A DNA stretch of 64,000 nt. It comes from Opisthorchis felineus (taxonomy: Eukaryota; Platyhelminthes; Trematoda; Opisthorchiida; Opisthorchiidae). Of this stretch, positions 12,090 to 23,975 are shown in pieces; within the stretch, counting starts at the first letter, position 1; each line of letters begins with the position of its first letter. The DNA is taken from contig SJOL01007141.1 in the NCBI GenBank assembly GCA_004794785.1, positions 132,480-196,479 on the forward strand, written 5' to 3'. A program made the translations under genes and the position numbers. The notes beneath the pieces were generated by a model. It did not search any database. It was given only the letters and a program-made list of their open reading frames with translations, and was not told the origin of the DNA.

Positions 12090-12393
12090 TAGCGTTTCGC
12101 GCCATTGGGCTTACGACCCGGTCATGTCTGACAATTTCGCTAACTACTGGTGTGTCCCGTCTAGGAGCCCCCGTCCAGGGAGACGGTGATGAACAGCTCA
12201 GCGGAGTTTGTTGGTATTGGCTTTCATACTTCACTGCCAGTTGATTGCTTGACTTCCCCTGGCCGGTTTTTGCCCTTCACGTGGTCGTGCGAAAATGGCC
12301 CTTTGAGGACTTCGGTCGACTGGCACGAAGAGATGTAAAGTTGTTCAACTCTGACTACCCTCTGTGAAATCTGCTGTGGTAACCAGATATCTA
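12090..12393 (+). repeat. Inverted repeat, left arm (about 300 bp)
   Basis: Matches the reverse complement of 14105-14424 at roughly 94% identity by eye, with a stretch of over 100 bases that is identical (around 12122-12240). The right arm has about 14 extra bases (near 14160-14180). Both arms end abruptly at GCGTTTCGCGCC and AGATATCT. The shared open frame (MKYESQYQQTPLS...) is probably a by-product of the recent duplication. Confidence 0.85.
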
Positions 12394-14104
12394 TCGAGTC
12401 CAGTGGTTTACTCCAGAATGAACGACAATCCTGTATCGAAGTTCTCCGCCGATTGCCACATGTTCCAACTTAGTTCACAGGTGGTTTGCAGTGAGTGACC
12501 TTCAAGTCGCACGGTGTGAGCGTAGGGAATGCACTGGGGGTGAAAACCGTTATGACACCAAAATGGAGTTGAAAAGAAACGATACTCGGGTTTTTCTCTC
12601 GAGTACTCAGAATGCTTCATAAAGGCGATAATAGGAATAGATGGAATAAGAGCATCATTGGGTGGTCCATCAGTTGATCCGTGTAACACTTTCATAAATT
12701 GTGGGTTTGAATTTTGATAGTGTTTAGCTTTTAGTAACCAACAGTCTTCCGGTTCCAGTCATGGGAAACTGAACGAGTTACGGATGAGAAACACAGATGA
12801 CATTTTTAATTTTGTCCCGGGCTTGTAGGGTGAAGACGGGTTTAAATTAGCAGAAAAGACTGAATGTGGCCATTGTATCACTGACTACTAAGCATCCTGT
12901 TGATGCTAACCTGCTAAGCGACCGTTGGCAGAGAGCAGGCCACGAAAGGCTGGCCCGTGGAAGGATGTCTGTGTGCGTTTGCAGATGGGTTGAACCGAAA
13001 CAGTTCGTGTGTGTGACCAAGGCGCTTGTGTCCTCATACAATGGAACCATCCATTCTGTTAGCAATCGATTCATTCATATCAGGCTTAACTGGTCCCATG
13101 GTTCTCTCCTTAGATCTAGCTGCCTTATGTGGACAGTGGAGTGCACGACCCCCATATCAGTCAAATGCGATATTCCGAATTTTATATGCATTGGCGTCAT
13201 CGTGATGATATCTTCTGACTAAATTCTCTCTTGATCTGAAGTGAGAACAGTTGACCACTTTATGACAGGTTTTCTCAAATCAGCATTTCCGCCTCAAAAC
13301 TTTAATCAAATATCTTTTGCCCCATCAAAGCACCTTTAATTCGTTATCAGATCTGCGAGGGGACATTCATGTGGGTATAAAGCGCCTGGTCCTATGCAGC
13401 GCAATTCGCAAATTACATTCACCTTGATCATCGCCATCATAGGTATTAAGAAGAATCATGAATATCGCAGTATTACTTGCCTTAATCGAAGCAGAACTTG
13501 CTTGTAGATAGACACGCATTGTAGAATCAGTTGAGATAACTACCTCTGTTGATTATCCCAAGTATCGACGCATCGTCGCGAATTTGTGAGCTAACATGGT
13601 GGTTTCGTGGATCAGATGAGTTCCAACAGTTTATCGGAGAGAAAGGATATTGGACTAGTTTCTGTTTGACCGTTTATTTCGTACTTCTCTACGTCCGAAT
13701 CACCTGTGAATCTATGTGTGCCACTACACACCACAAAGTCTCTGGAAGGCCTTTCAGGTCACCTGGGCTGATCGTTTGGATGTGGGGTGTTCGTTGCGTG
13801 TCTCTGGTTAGGCGGAGACCACAGGGTCGTTTGGTGACCTGCTGTTTGGTGGGTCGATCACGTGTGAGTGCGTGTCGTTACGGATAACTGTACGCGTGTT
13901 GGTCACAATCTATGATTTATCCAGTCCATTTTGCAGGGCTGGTCTGCTGCTAGCAAATAAGAGGTCATGAATTGTTGACAGACCGCCTGGTTTTGTGATT
14001 GATCTCTTTGTTATTTCCAGTAGTCCTATTCACCGGCGCTCAATAGCATTCAGGATTTGTGGTTTTCCGTCGAGGTAATTGTCCTGTTACCTGCCAAAAG
14101 CGAA
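12394..14104. other. Unique spacer between inverted repeats
   Basis: About 1.7 kb with frames up to 118 codons on the plus strand (12866-13222) but no domain, transposase signature or splice-supported exon recognised. Confidence 0.4.
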
Positions 14105-14424
14105 AGATATCTAGTTACCATAGCAGATCTCGCAGAGGGTAGTCAAAGTTGAACGACTTTACACCCAACTGATCATATCTCTTCGTGCCAGTCGACCGAA
14201 TTCCTCGAAGGGCCATTTTCGCACAACCACGTGAAGGGTAAAAACCGGCCAGCGGAAGTCAAGCAATGAACTGGCAGTGAAGTATGAAAGCCAATACCAA
14301 CAAACTCCGCTGAGCTGTTCATCACCGTCTCCCTGGACGGGGGCTCCTAGACGGGACACACCAGTAGTTAGCGAAATTGTCAGACATGACCAGGTCGCAG
14401 CTCAATGGCGCGAAACGCTGGTTT
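14105..14424 (-). repeat. Inverted repeat, right arm (about 320 bp)
   Basis: Reverse-complement partner of 12090-12393. It abuts a LINE fragment at 14425, so the repeat may itself derive from an upstream part of that LINE (endonuclease region), but no endonuclease motif could be read inside it. Confidence 0.85.
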
Positions 14425-15620
14425 TGGACCACATTTGTGGAGTCCGACCATGCCCCCGTCGGGAGTCGCTTCTCCCTTCGCTTTTTGGAGCCGCCTAAGG
14501 GGCGTAGTAACTGAATCTCGCGTGTTACAAAGTTAAATAAATTTGTCAAAACCATCTAAACTCCCTCTCACACACAAATGTTCCAGTACCGGATGTCAGT
14601 TCATACTATAACGAGGTCGCTACATCGGGGAAATCTTCTCGTCGGTCCGGAACATGATTTGGCCCGACGGATTACTGGAATTCAAGTTAAAATTTGCGTG
14701 CGAGCCGACCGTGAAGCTTGGTGGAAATTGAAGACGCGCAGAATGACTGGAATGCCCAAAGGTTATTATGATTGGTCTGTGCGGAAAACACGGGTGAGCG
14801 CAATGATCTTCAATGAAGAATGAATTGGACAATTTCATCCCGGTATGCGCTTTGCACCCACAAATTGTGAAGTATTATTGCTGGACATGCAACCACTCAC
14901 CTAATTCAAGTAGAGGCACTCGAGATTGTGCAGCGTTTTACGTATCTTGGAGGTTGTATTAGTTTCGATTGTAGTGTGACAGATTAGGTCAATGCACGAA
15001 TCTTCAAGGCTCAGTTCCCGTTTTCTAATTTGCTGCATGTAAGGGGAGGTAAAGCGGCATCTCGCTAAATCTCAGTGGACGTATTTATCAGACTACACTA
15101 TGAGGTGTATTGTTGTATGGTTGTGAGACGTGACCTCTGTTAGCAGCGCAACTGAGAGTTATTTAGTTCTCAGTTAACCTGTGCCGTGTGGTTTGTTGTC
15201 GACGAATCCGCATCCAGTCTATTCGAAAATGAGTGTTCGGTTGTGTAACAGGCACTTCAATCGGGGGATTTATCCAGCACCAGAAGCTGCGGTGGTTTGG
15301 TCCTGTATTGCGCATATCAAATCGTCTTTTGCCGATCGAGCGCAAGCAAACAGGTAATCAACTTTTAACCTGGCAAGCAGGTATGAGGGTGATTACGGAA
15401 AGTCTGAGTACTGTCTATGCTACTCACCCTTCAGGATTGGGTCTCCAGAGTTCGCCCTGTGTATGCCCGTAGACACTACAAGATTTGGCTACTAATCGAC
15501 TTAAATCACGTCATTGTTTTCAGTTTTTGTCCAGAGTGTCAGAATGACTGTCTGGAGGTGTTAGCATCTCGGAATGTTTGTGATGGGCTGGTACTAATTC
15601 CAACAGGCTTTTGAAGTTAC
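14425..15620 (+). pseudogene. RTE-like LINE family L1, internally deleted copy
   Basis: Plus-strand relic. FVESDHAPVGSRFSLRF at 14437-14487 is the C-terminal SDH motif of an APE-type endonuclease (SDH codons 14443-14451). GPEHDLARRITGIQ then RADREAWWKLKTRR (14650-14740) is the endonuclease-RT linker. The next recognisable piece is GMRFAPT near 14840, then FTYLGGCIS (about 14938), both from the RT thumb side, so the catalytic RT core is missing. The C-terminal region follows: LRWFGPVLRISNRLLPIE, LLTWQAGM, and pieces of LSRLPE near 15540. Frameshifts and stops are many. This LINE family shares its C-terminal region with the copies at 46.8, 48.0 and 61.0 kb. Confidence 0.75.
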
Positions 15621-16600
15621 GGTGAAGTCGAAATTCACAAAACTTCGAGTATCTACCTGATTCTGACGGAGAAAGAGTGGCGTTCAACGACCGATTTCAG
15701 CCAATAATCCTCCAGGACGAATAAATTTTGTCCAATGCACCCCATGTAGACAAACACACTCCTAGTGAGTGGACGTTTTGGTTTTGGTAAATTTGGTGCC
15801 GAGCGCTTACAGAACAGGCATAATGTCAGGAATCACAGTCTAAGGGTATATGAAAGATGACTGACTCCCTGACTGGTGGCACTGACGCTTATGGCTTTGC
15901 CCCGATATACTTCGAATGGCTCCAAAGTCTCCTTTGACCTCTTGGCAAAGAACACTGTTACACTGGTTGTCGAGAATCTCGAACCAGCCACGCTCAAATT
16001 TGGTGCAAAATGAGGTGGCTTTCCAAGCGATTCGCAGTTCACTACAGGATGAGGATCCCGATTCGAGTGGCTTGATTGAAAGACAGCCCAAGGAAAATGG
16101 TGGTACAATGATACCAAAGGTGAAATCCAAAGTATCTGGTGACCTTATATTTTTGAGGGCGCTCATTGTACATCTTGGCTCGCGTGAGCCACCTTGCTCA
16201 TCGTTGAAACCTGCTCCGTTTGAGGACTTACATGTGGCAGCATCAATCCAATCAACTCCACTGAAATCTGACTGGAAACCTTCGCGCTTGTTCTACGCAG
16301 TATCTGGGGGATGAGCCCTAACGGTGTTTATTTACAGACATTGTTAAATGATGATTTCAACTTCTTAAACGTCAATACTAATTCGTTTGAATTGCTCGAA
16401 TAAGAGCTTCCCGAAGCTGAACTCAAAACGTCCGCTTCACTACTCCAGAAATCTATGAATTTCATTACACAAACTTTTGCTGGAAATGATATATCCAGGA
16501 TGGTGTGTCAACTCATGGGCCAGATACTTGTTTTGTTCCGGAGACTCTAGAAGTTGCGTGCAGTTGCTCTTCCCGATTCTACCTCCTCTGTGACATCGCA
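15621..16600. other. Open frames of unknown nature
   Basis: 15916-16314 (+) and 16166-15840 (-) are overlapping open frames of 132 and 108 codons. Neither shows a domain I recognise and they cannot both be real. No promoter or splice evidence was found. Confidence 0.3.
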
Positions 16601-16601
16601 G

Positions 16602-16665
16602 GACAGGAAGGATTTTGCTCTGATCGCCTTCATCTCATACGTCTTCGCCAACTATTTTGCAGGAA
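16602..16665 (+). CDS. Candidate exon (weak)
   Basis: A 64-base open block preceded by a pyrimidine-rich stretch and ACATCGCAG, and followed by AGGAA then GTAAGT, a perfect 5' splice consensus. One frame reads DRKDFALIAFISYVFANYFAG; a second frame is open too (QEGFCSDRLHLIRLRQLFCR). Product unknown. The support is splice consensus alone, so it may be chance. Confidence 0.2.
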
Positions 16666-16980
16666 GTAAGTTCTACACTTGCCGCAATATAAAAGCAATT
16701 CAATTACATTCCGAAATTCGTATGAAGGCCCAGGAGTCCGTTTGACATCTTATGTGTCTTTTAACTGGTCACGTGATTAGTATAACCCACCTGGATTCCA
16801 ACTTCAATATGTATGATGCAGTTTTGGAAGCTCCCTTTTCTAAAGACCTTTCAAGTATTGTCGTGAATACATCGATTTCTGATGTTGGTGTTGTTCTTGA
16901 ATCATATGATAAACTTTTTATATATGCCCCAGACGTATTAGTAACTCTCAAGTACGCTACTTGTAAACTAATAACAATCA

Positions 16981-17147
16981 CTCAGATGTAACACCCTTCT
17001 GCTGCAATTTCACCCGAAGGAAGTGCGAGGGCTGGGATACTGCCAGGTTGCCCATGCCGACACAAGAGAAGTCGAGATGCAGAGGTCGGGTTCGAACCAC
17101 GGACCTTCCGGTCAGCAAATTCGCGCTCTAACCACTGAGCCATCCCG
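16981..17147 (-). mobile_element. Family A SINE, copy 5
   Basis: Reverse-complement copy: CAGATGTAACACCC, GGGATACTGCCAGGTTGCCC, GGGTTCGAACCACGG (B box) and CTAACCACTGAGCCATCC (A box). Near full length, moderately diverged in the 3' third. Confidence 0.87.
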
Positions 17148-20100
17148 ATTCTATACTACTTGTAGACAACTGGAAGCTACATTATCCTTCGGCTGAACAT
17201 ATTCAGCATTGCATGTCTTAATGTTCATCTAACGAAATCTTTTGTCAAGGCATCAACAGCCATGGTGAAGCTTTCGATCAGTGGTTACGATTACAGTGTT
17301 GTTTATCTCTGTAAAATATATGAGAGTTGTTGATCGTTTATCCCTTACAGTCCGCAGTCTGTAGATCAGTGACATTATCAAACTGTACATCAGCTCACAC
17401 ACCTCCGGTATATTCTTATTTGACGAAGACGCGAATTTTCCTCTCTTGTGTTTTGTGCTTTGATTAGAAAATGGAGCTGTAACTAGAAGCTTCAACCTTC
17501 CTCATTTTCTGTTCGATCTGGGTGTCTCTCAGTCACCCTAGTTGATTTTATTTGTTTCACTGGATGATGCGTTGCTACGTCGTCATCATTTCAAATTAGG
17601 GCTTTAAACAGACTTACACCTGGAGCCGGCTGGACTTGCTGAAATGCGGTTTTGACATGACCAACATGCTGAATGAACAAAAGTAGCACCTTGACTTTAG
17701 AAAACCACACAATCATGAATGTATAGGTAGGTTTCAATCTTTATGACCAGTTTTAGTGCGCTGCAACGCATGACAGTGAACCAAGACAGATTTCTGTAGT
17801 CCTATTCTGGTAAAATTCTATGCAAATGAAATCCAATTATCCTTGTTTTGCAGGCCATCCAACAGCTGATCTCATTGAACTCGTGATGAGGATAACATGT
17901 GCCACAGTACGTGCATCACTGACATTGGTCTTTGGTGATGGGACTATCCCCAGTGAACGGTTTGGCTAACTGGCTAAGGAAACCTGGATTGCGCTAGATT
18001 CTGTCTGAATGCCTCTACGTCTGACGTCGTTCGATAAATAAATACACAAACTCCCGGTGCTACGCAAATATTCAGCTGAGAAGCATACCGCTCAGATGTA
18101 TAACTCGCCTCCGCAAAGCTAGTCTGCAGTGTGTGTGTGTGTGTGTCGTCGGGTATCATATAACGCTGTCAAATGGCATTGTTCTGTCCCCAAACGGTAG
18201 GGGCATTATCAAGTAGGGCGGAATCGTCCGTGGACTGTGGAAGAGTTTTCACCAACCTTGTGATTAGCTTCCCCCTAGATTGGTTTTACTTATCATAACT
18301 ATCACTTGAGCAGGGTCAGCTTTAGTGGACAAGATCAATTTTTCTGGCGGTTGTTGCTTTTCCATTGTTGCTTATTCCATAGGTTGATGCAGACGAAAGT
18401 GGTCGTCGTATCACAAAATTGTCCGAGAAAACATTTTCATTACCTTTGCCAGGTCACAAACATCTCGCCGGAAAAACAACGAACTCTTGGCATATTCGAT
18501 GGATAGGATAAGATAAAAGATCAACACTTTCCACATTGTTATTTTATCGTTCTGAATTGCGTAATTGAGCTGACCGGAAATTGTACGTTATCTGCCCATC
18601 CCAAGTTTGGGTTCTTACTATTCGACCATTGTTTTACACATGGCACCACAGGTTCGTACTACACTTTGTAAAGCCTCTGTTGCCATGAGGCAATCGATCA
18701 TGATAAATTAAATACCATAAGTCTCGTTATAGGTATTCACGCATTCAGAGCGATGATATTCATCAGCTCTTTCCGTACGCCGAAATGCCAACATCTGGAC
18801 GCCAAACGAGTGCTGTGTTGTCCGATATCTAGGTCACACTTGTACACCTCATAGATCGTGTGTGGCAGCCAAGAATTATTGCCGAATCAACTGCCTCGCT
18901 TCTCTTTGTTTCGTGGTTGTCATTTTCGCTAAAAGTGGATTTATTCTGCCCTTTTCCAATGTGCAGCTATCTTCGGCATACTCCTTTCCTCTCACTTGGA
19001 ACATATTTTATTTCACACCTTCATGTTTGCTGACCCGACTCAACTCTTGTACTTTTTCACTAACAAAAGTCGTTGCCCCTTTTTAAAAGGTCACCGAATG
19101 TTGTCGAAACCTAATAGAATGCGAAGTCATACGAGCCTGCCAAAATGTAGCTTATCCTGCGCGGTTATTTCAGATTTGTTTTGTGGTGTACATGTACCTG
19201 AACCTTGTACAGATAGCGTTGGGTGCCACTGTTTGCTGCTGCCCAGGTTCAAGGAACGTACCTTTCAGGGGAGCAGAAGATCTACGGCCCGGTTATCCGT
19301 TTTATTGGTTCCTTTATCCACTTATTAAATTCGATTAGCATTGTAACTGTAAAACATCTTCAGTCAAATGAATCACAGTGGCTTGTGTGTTACACATGAT
19401 GAACACTCACGGCGAAACGATAGAATCGGACCAAGAACGTCTTGTTCAGCACCAAGAGGAGGTAAAACGCGGGCTCCTAAATCGACCTTTCAACATCCCA
19501 GGTTCAGTTTGGACCGAAAATTACGTGTTGTAATTGGTTGACCGAAAACGAAACTGTTCGTGCAGTCTAATGTACACATACTCTAGCAGACTGTGTATGG
19601 TTCTGTCTTGGCAAGCCCGCGCTGTCCAGAAGGACCAACGGTCCTTATCCGGATAACACAACAGGGACAAGCATGCAAGATCTAGGGCGGATCCTCAGCT
19701 TGCTCTATCATTTTAGTCATGATGGATCTGAGACACCGAATGATACTTTCTTCGTAAACCTGGGACGATACACAGACACAACGGTGTAGGCAATGAACGT
19801 TGTTATCACGAGTGTCAAGGCCCATCTAAACTGTTTCCAGGTTTGTCTGGCCCGCAGACTTTGAAGCTTATGGAGCAGCCTGAACACATATGTCGTTAGC
19901 GCTGACCATCACCTGCGGACAAAAGTGTGGTGGAGATCCCTAGTATGAAGCTGAGAGCCGATGGCATAGTCTAACGCTGATTTGGCCATATCTTTGTAAA
20001 CCTCACAACCACCGAACCGAATATGTTAGCAATTCCAAAAACAAACACAAGAAGAATTATCAAGTTTCCATTTTTCATTTGGAAAGATTTTTGCTGGAAA

Positions 20101-20318
20101 GCTGGCCTGTCTGCTATATTGCTATCGAAAGGCCAATCTCAGTGGGTGTTCTTGCGCACTATGCTATTCTGTGGAATTTTCAATGGCCTAAATTATTCAG
20201 ACATGTCGGGTGTGGTGGTTAGCCTCATAGTAACGGTGGCTGTAAATTTTAAGCCATGTGATAACTCAGGCATAGTTAGCAACTTGACAGTTCAATTCTC
20301 ATCCTACCTACTCCACAG
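17148..20318. other. Unique sequence, no gene recognised
   Basis: Three kilobases with only short frames, a (GT)9 run at 18129-18146 and otherwise nothing recognised on either strand. Confidence 0.4.
18129..18146 (+). repeat. (GT)n microsatellite
   Basis: Nine GT units after AGTCTGCA. Confidence 0.9.
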
Positions 20319-20494
20319 GTTTACATCAGCCCGGCGGAACTCAGCCCCATTCTCAAGGGATGCCTCGGTCAGGCTTTCCCGACCGATACGATATACGTTC
20401 GACTTTACCGCACAGAAAGTTCAGTATTTTGTGTTCAGACCGTGGTTGAAGGGTTTGTGGTTCATATGGTAGTCTCATGTGAACCGGAGCACGG
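20319..20494 (+). CDS. Candidate internal exon of an unknown gene
   Basis: The block follows a textbook acceptor (CTCATCCTACCTACTCCACAG). It reads without a stop VYISPAELSPILKGCLGQAF, then PTDTIYVRLYRTESSVFCVQ and TVVEGFVVHMVVSCEPEH, reaching a possible donor CACGG/GTAACA at 20495 just before the in-frame stop. The first 35 codons are rich in C/G at third positions and look protein-like, unlike the surrounding AT-rich DNA. There is no ATG at its start, as expected for an internal exon. I do not recognise the family. It could equally be a chance open block or a fragment of an undescribed element. Confidence 0.35.
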
Positions 20495-23480
20495 GTAACA
20501 TGGATGATTACACTCCCGAATAATACCGGTACCCCGAATTTTCACACAGAAGCCACTGCCGTTTGGATTCAAGCCATGGAGATACTTAGTGCTATGCAGC
20601 TACACTTTATACAAACTGCAGTGACCGTGTTAAACTACAACTTTCAGGTATTTTACTGAGAAATTCGAGCATGTAAGTGATTTTTGTTGCATAAAACCGA
20701 TGCGAAAAAGTTTTTGGAACATTGATTAGTAGCTACTGTTTCCAAACAGCTGGTCAGTTGGTCGTTTTTTGAATTTGGCTTAGTCAAGCCGTGAAAAAGG
20801 GTGACTTTGGTGAAGCGCTTTTAAAACCCACAACTGCAGACAAACTCTTCCAGATCAGGTGTTTTCACAAGCAAACGGCAGGATCAATGAAATTTACACC
20901 CTAAAACAATTGGGCCTGCACGGATACGTTAGCACACTGTCGGTAACCGTCGATTACCAGAAGTCGGTCCCCCATGATACAAATATCCGAAACAGTCCAG
21001 TGGACTTTATCTGGATAGTAAACTGATATATCTTGTCCTGACTCCGTCCGTAGCATACACAATCACTTTCTACTTTGTCGTTCCAAGCTCTATAGGTTGG
21101 ACATCCTAAATCAAACGTAGGCAAACCTGTCACCTGCCAGCACATTTATGCAATGACTGCATATTGAAAGCAGATCACACTATCCACCAGTTCTAATTCA
21201 CACCCAATGTTTCAACTCAAGAAGGTGACGATTTACTTCGAGGGACTCAATAAAACCAGTCAGCACAGTTTTTTTCCGCGTAAAAATTTTGGAAGACACC
21301 TTTCTGGCGTCTTCTAAACAATTTGCTCTAAAAAAAATACATCGCCAAACTTTCCAGTAATATCGTACTCCGTCCGGGAAAATAGGACCAACTTTCAGCC
21401 CCCCCCCCCACGTTGAGGATGCAGTACACAGTTGGCGTAACCCATAGAAAACTATGCACAATTGCTTAGCATATATGAAGATCGGCTTTTGAAGTCACTG
21501 ACTACCTTCTACAATTACCGTTCTGGACCCCCATATTGCGCTTCATCTGATCCAAAATCCTCATAGAGATCTGATTCTTTCAACATATTTCACAACTAGA
21601 AGTTAAGTGACCACTCCGCGAAGTAGTTTGAGCCTGTAGTTCGCCCGTATTGAACCGGTGCCAGTTGAACTGTGTTTGTGAAAGGGAATGTAAGACGTGT
21701 TGGTGTAGAACTATGAGAATCTCTCAGATGTAGCTGAGGACCTTGAAATGCAGAGTACATGTTTGAATGTATGGAAAATATATTCCGCCAGCTCCTCATT
21801 TACTGCACGGATGCACTAACAGTTGCGCTACTGGAAACACTGGAATTTTAACCCAATGCACAGATAGTCTGATGTTTTCTTTCTGTTAGGTGATTGATGG
21901 TAACCTAGTTTGACTGCCACACTGCCAAATGTTGATAATGGTCTTAGTTTACAAAAAATAGGAGGGTTGGCAAAGTATGAAATACGAACTGTGGTTAACC
22001 AAGCAGGTAGTTCAGATGTACATATGTGACTATAGATAGCATCTTGGACCGCCTGGTGAATGAAAATGACCGATGAATAAAGATCTAAAACAGTTCTAGC
22101 GTGTAAATATGATATGCGTATCCACTAGGGAGAGCTCAGTCGCAAATGAAAATAAACACAAACATTTTTACCCACAGCCCCCCTGAAGTAGCCACCTTGT
22201 CATGAAGGTCGGTTTCCAGTGCTGTAATGAACCTGCGAGCTACTCTGGCAGGAACTTATTCCCCTAAGCTCCATCCATGCCCGAAACACCTGTGGGGAGC
22301 AGTCCGAGGGGAAGTAGTGAGTTCTGGTACTACGAGCAACCGAATTACAAAGCGGTTTGGTGATGTGACAGATGGGTGAGAAGCGTTAGGGGCGTTTCCT
22401 TCACTTAATTATCATTTCCATAGTTATGGAAACAGTGATATTACTTCCCCCAGAGGAAGGACGGCCAGTCATAAAGACCTCACACTCCGGTAGCCCAACG
22501 GTTCATTATGCATAGGGTTGAAATAATTTTAGATGTCTGCAGGGCAGTAGATTTAGAAGCTAGACTTCTATGCCTTACTTCCCGTTCCCTTAGGCTGGAT
22601 CAGATCTTGAAATCAAAGACTAAGCAAGGGGTATCCAAAATAAGCCAGCAGTCAGAAAGTCCCGCGCACATGACGCGGCCTGTAAAGGGAAGGAAGACAC
22701 ATATGCAACCTGGGACGTAAGACCTGGATAAGAATAGGGGAGACATGCCCGAAAGGTGAGTCGTTCTTGTCACAGGATAGACCTTTCTGTATTCAGTGAG
22801 GTCCGGCTGGCTGATCAAGTAAAGCTGCGGTAGGCCAACTCTGGTTATATCTTGTAACGGGGTGAAACAACACGGCAAGGCAATGTGAACACAGTGGTGG
22901 ATTCGTAGTTGATCACATGAATAAAATAATAATAGACCAGCCGAAGTGCAGCAGATGGCGGATGATTGTCATCCAATTTCGGGCACTGAGGGTGAGGTCT
23001 GTGACATTTAGCATCTCCTATTCCTCCACAATATCACGCTCAGATGCGCGGAAAGAAACAAATTCTACGCTCAACTGGTCAGCGACCTCCGACCTGATCA
23101 GATGTACACCTCCAAGCGGTTACCTCTTTCTGTTGGGTTATTTTAGTGCCGGAGTTGGCAAGGAGTGGGAAAATTGAAAGAAGATACTGGGTCAATTTGG
23201 AATTGGATCAATGAAAAACAACGGTGGCTTCCACTAGCAAAAAGACGGTTCATTGCGGTGTGGACTTCGCTTCGCCGTCGATTCTTCCTAGAAGTGAACA
23301 TAAACATGTATGTCATTATGTGGCAAAGGTATATACTGATCACAAAATTGATGCTTGGAGGTGAGCGCATCGCAGGTCACTCTTTGGACCAGGGAAAAAT
23401 TTATTCAACTTGGGACTGCAACAAAGTTCTGCGAAGTCTTAATACACAGACTGGCAGATGGCCAAGCCCCCAGCACACTC
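20495..23480. other. Mostly unique sequence
   Basis: No gene recognised. 22165-22500 holds a GC-richer stretch that may be an old repeat (GGGGAGCAGTCCGAGGGG). A frame at 22535-22720 contains CRAVDLEA, echoed as CRAVGLEA at about 60080-60105, hinting at a further low-copy repeat. Confidence 0.35.
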
Positions 23481-23483
23481 CAA

Positions 23484-23640
23484 ATCATCTACATCCCCGG
23501 GTGGACGGATCCTTGATTGACCAGATACCCGTCGATTTTCACTTCTGTGTGGTTCGTCTTGCATTTTGCCTGAAAAAGTCTCACAAACTGGAAGTTGATC
23601 ATTGTCTGTTTATTGTGTCTGATTAGGCCGCAACCGACAG
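23484..23640 (+). pseudogene. RTE-like LINE endonuclease fragment
   Basis: The last part of a 153-codon plus-strand frame reads LIDQIPVDFHFCVVRLAF then KKSHKLEVDHCLFIVSD. This matches the middle of the APE-type endonuclease of RTE LINEs (pattern LLDWIPVDSRLCAVRL ... CLFIVSAY). The homologous stretch of the minus-strand LINE at 35.1 kb reads N-stop-IPVDSCLWAVQLS. Upstream residues of the same frame (from 23165) are not recognisable. An isolated scrap, not a gene. Confidence 0.6.
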
Positions 23641-23939
23641 CACCGGCCCACACCAAATATAGTTCTAGATTTTCAAGGCGCATTTAGGTAAGGCACATTT
23701 AGCACCCATGCTCAACAAGCAACAACTCATTCCAGGATAGGGTCCGCGTGACACGGTATTTGGTGGTAATGAGAAACGCTTATGGGGCAATCATCATTTG
23801 CTCATAGACACCAAAACAGCAGTATATCAGACCATGTTGCCGTCTTCGCTACTGTATTGCAAGTTTACCTGCGGATCACATTTCCTTGGGCTTACATCAG
23901 AACCAAGAGCTTGCGCGCAGCACCAAATTTGTCTCCGCG

Positions 23940-23942
<3 letters not shown>

Positions 23943-23973
<31 letters not shown>
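23943..23973. repeat. (AT)n microsatellite
   Basis: About 15 AT units; the Y-I repeats seen in translated frames here are produced by it. Confidence 0.95.

Positions 23974-23975
<2 letters not shown>

Noticed and set aside
15840..16314. Overlapping 132- and 108-codon frames on opposite strands
   Set aside because: No recognisable domain and mutually exclusive; best treated as chance.
23165..23480. First two thirds of the 153-codon frame as a host gene
   Set aside because: Only the last third matches anything (LINE endonuclease); the rest lacks motifs and splice support.
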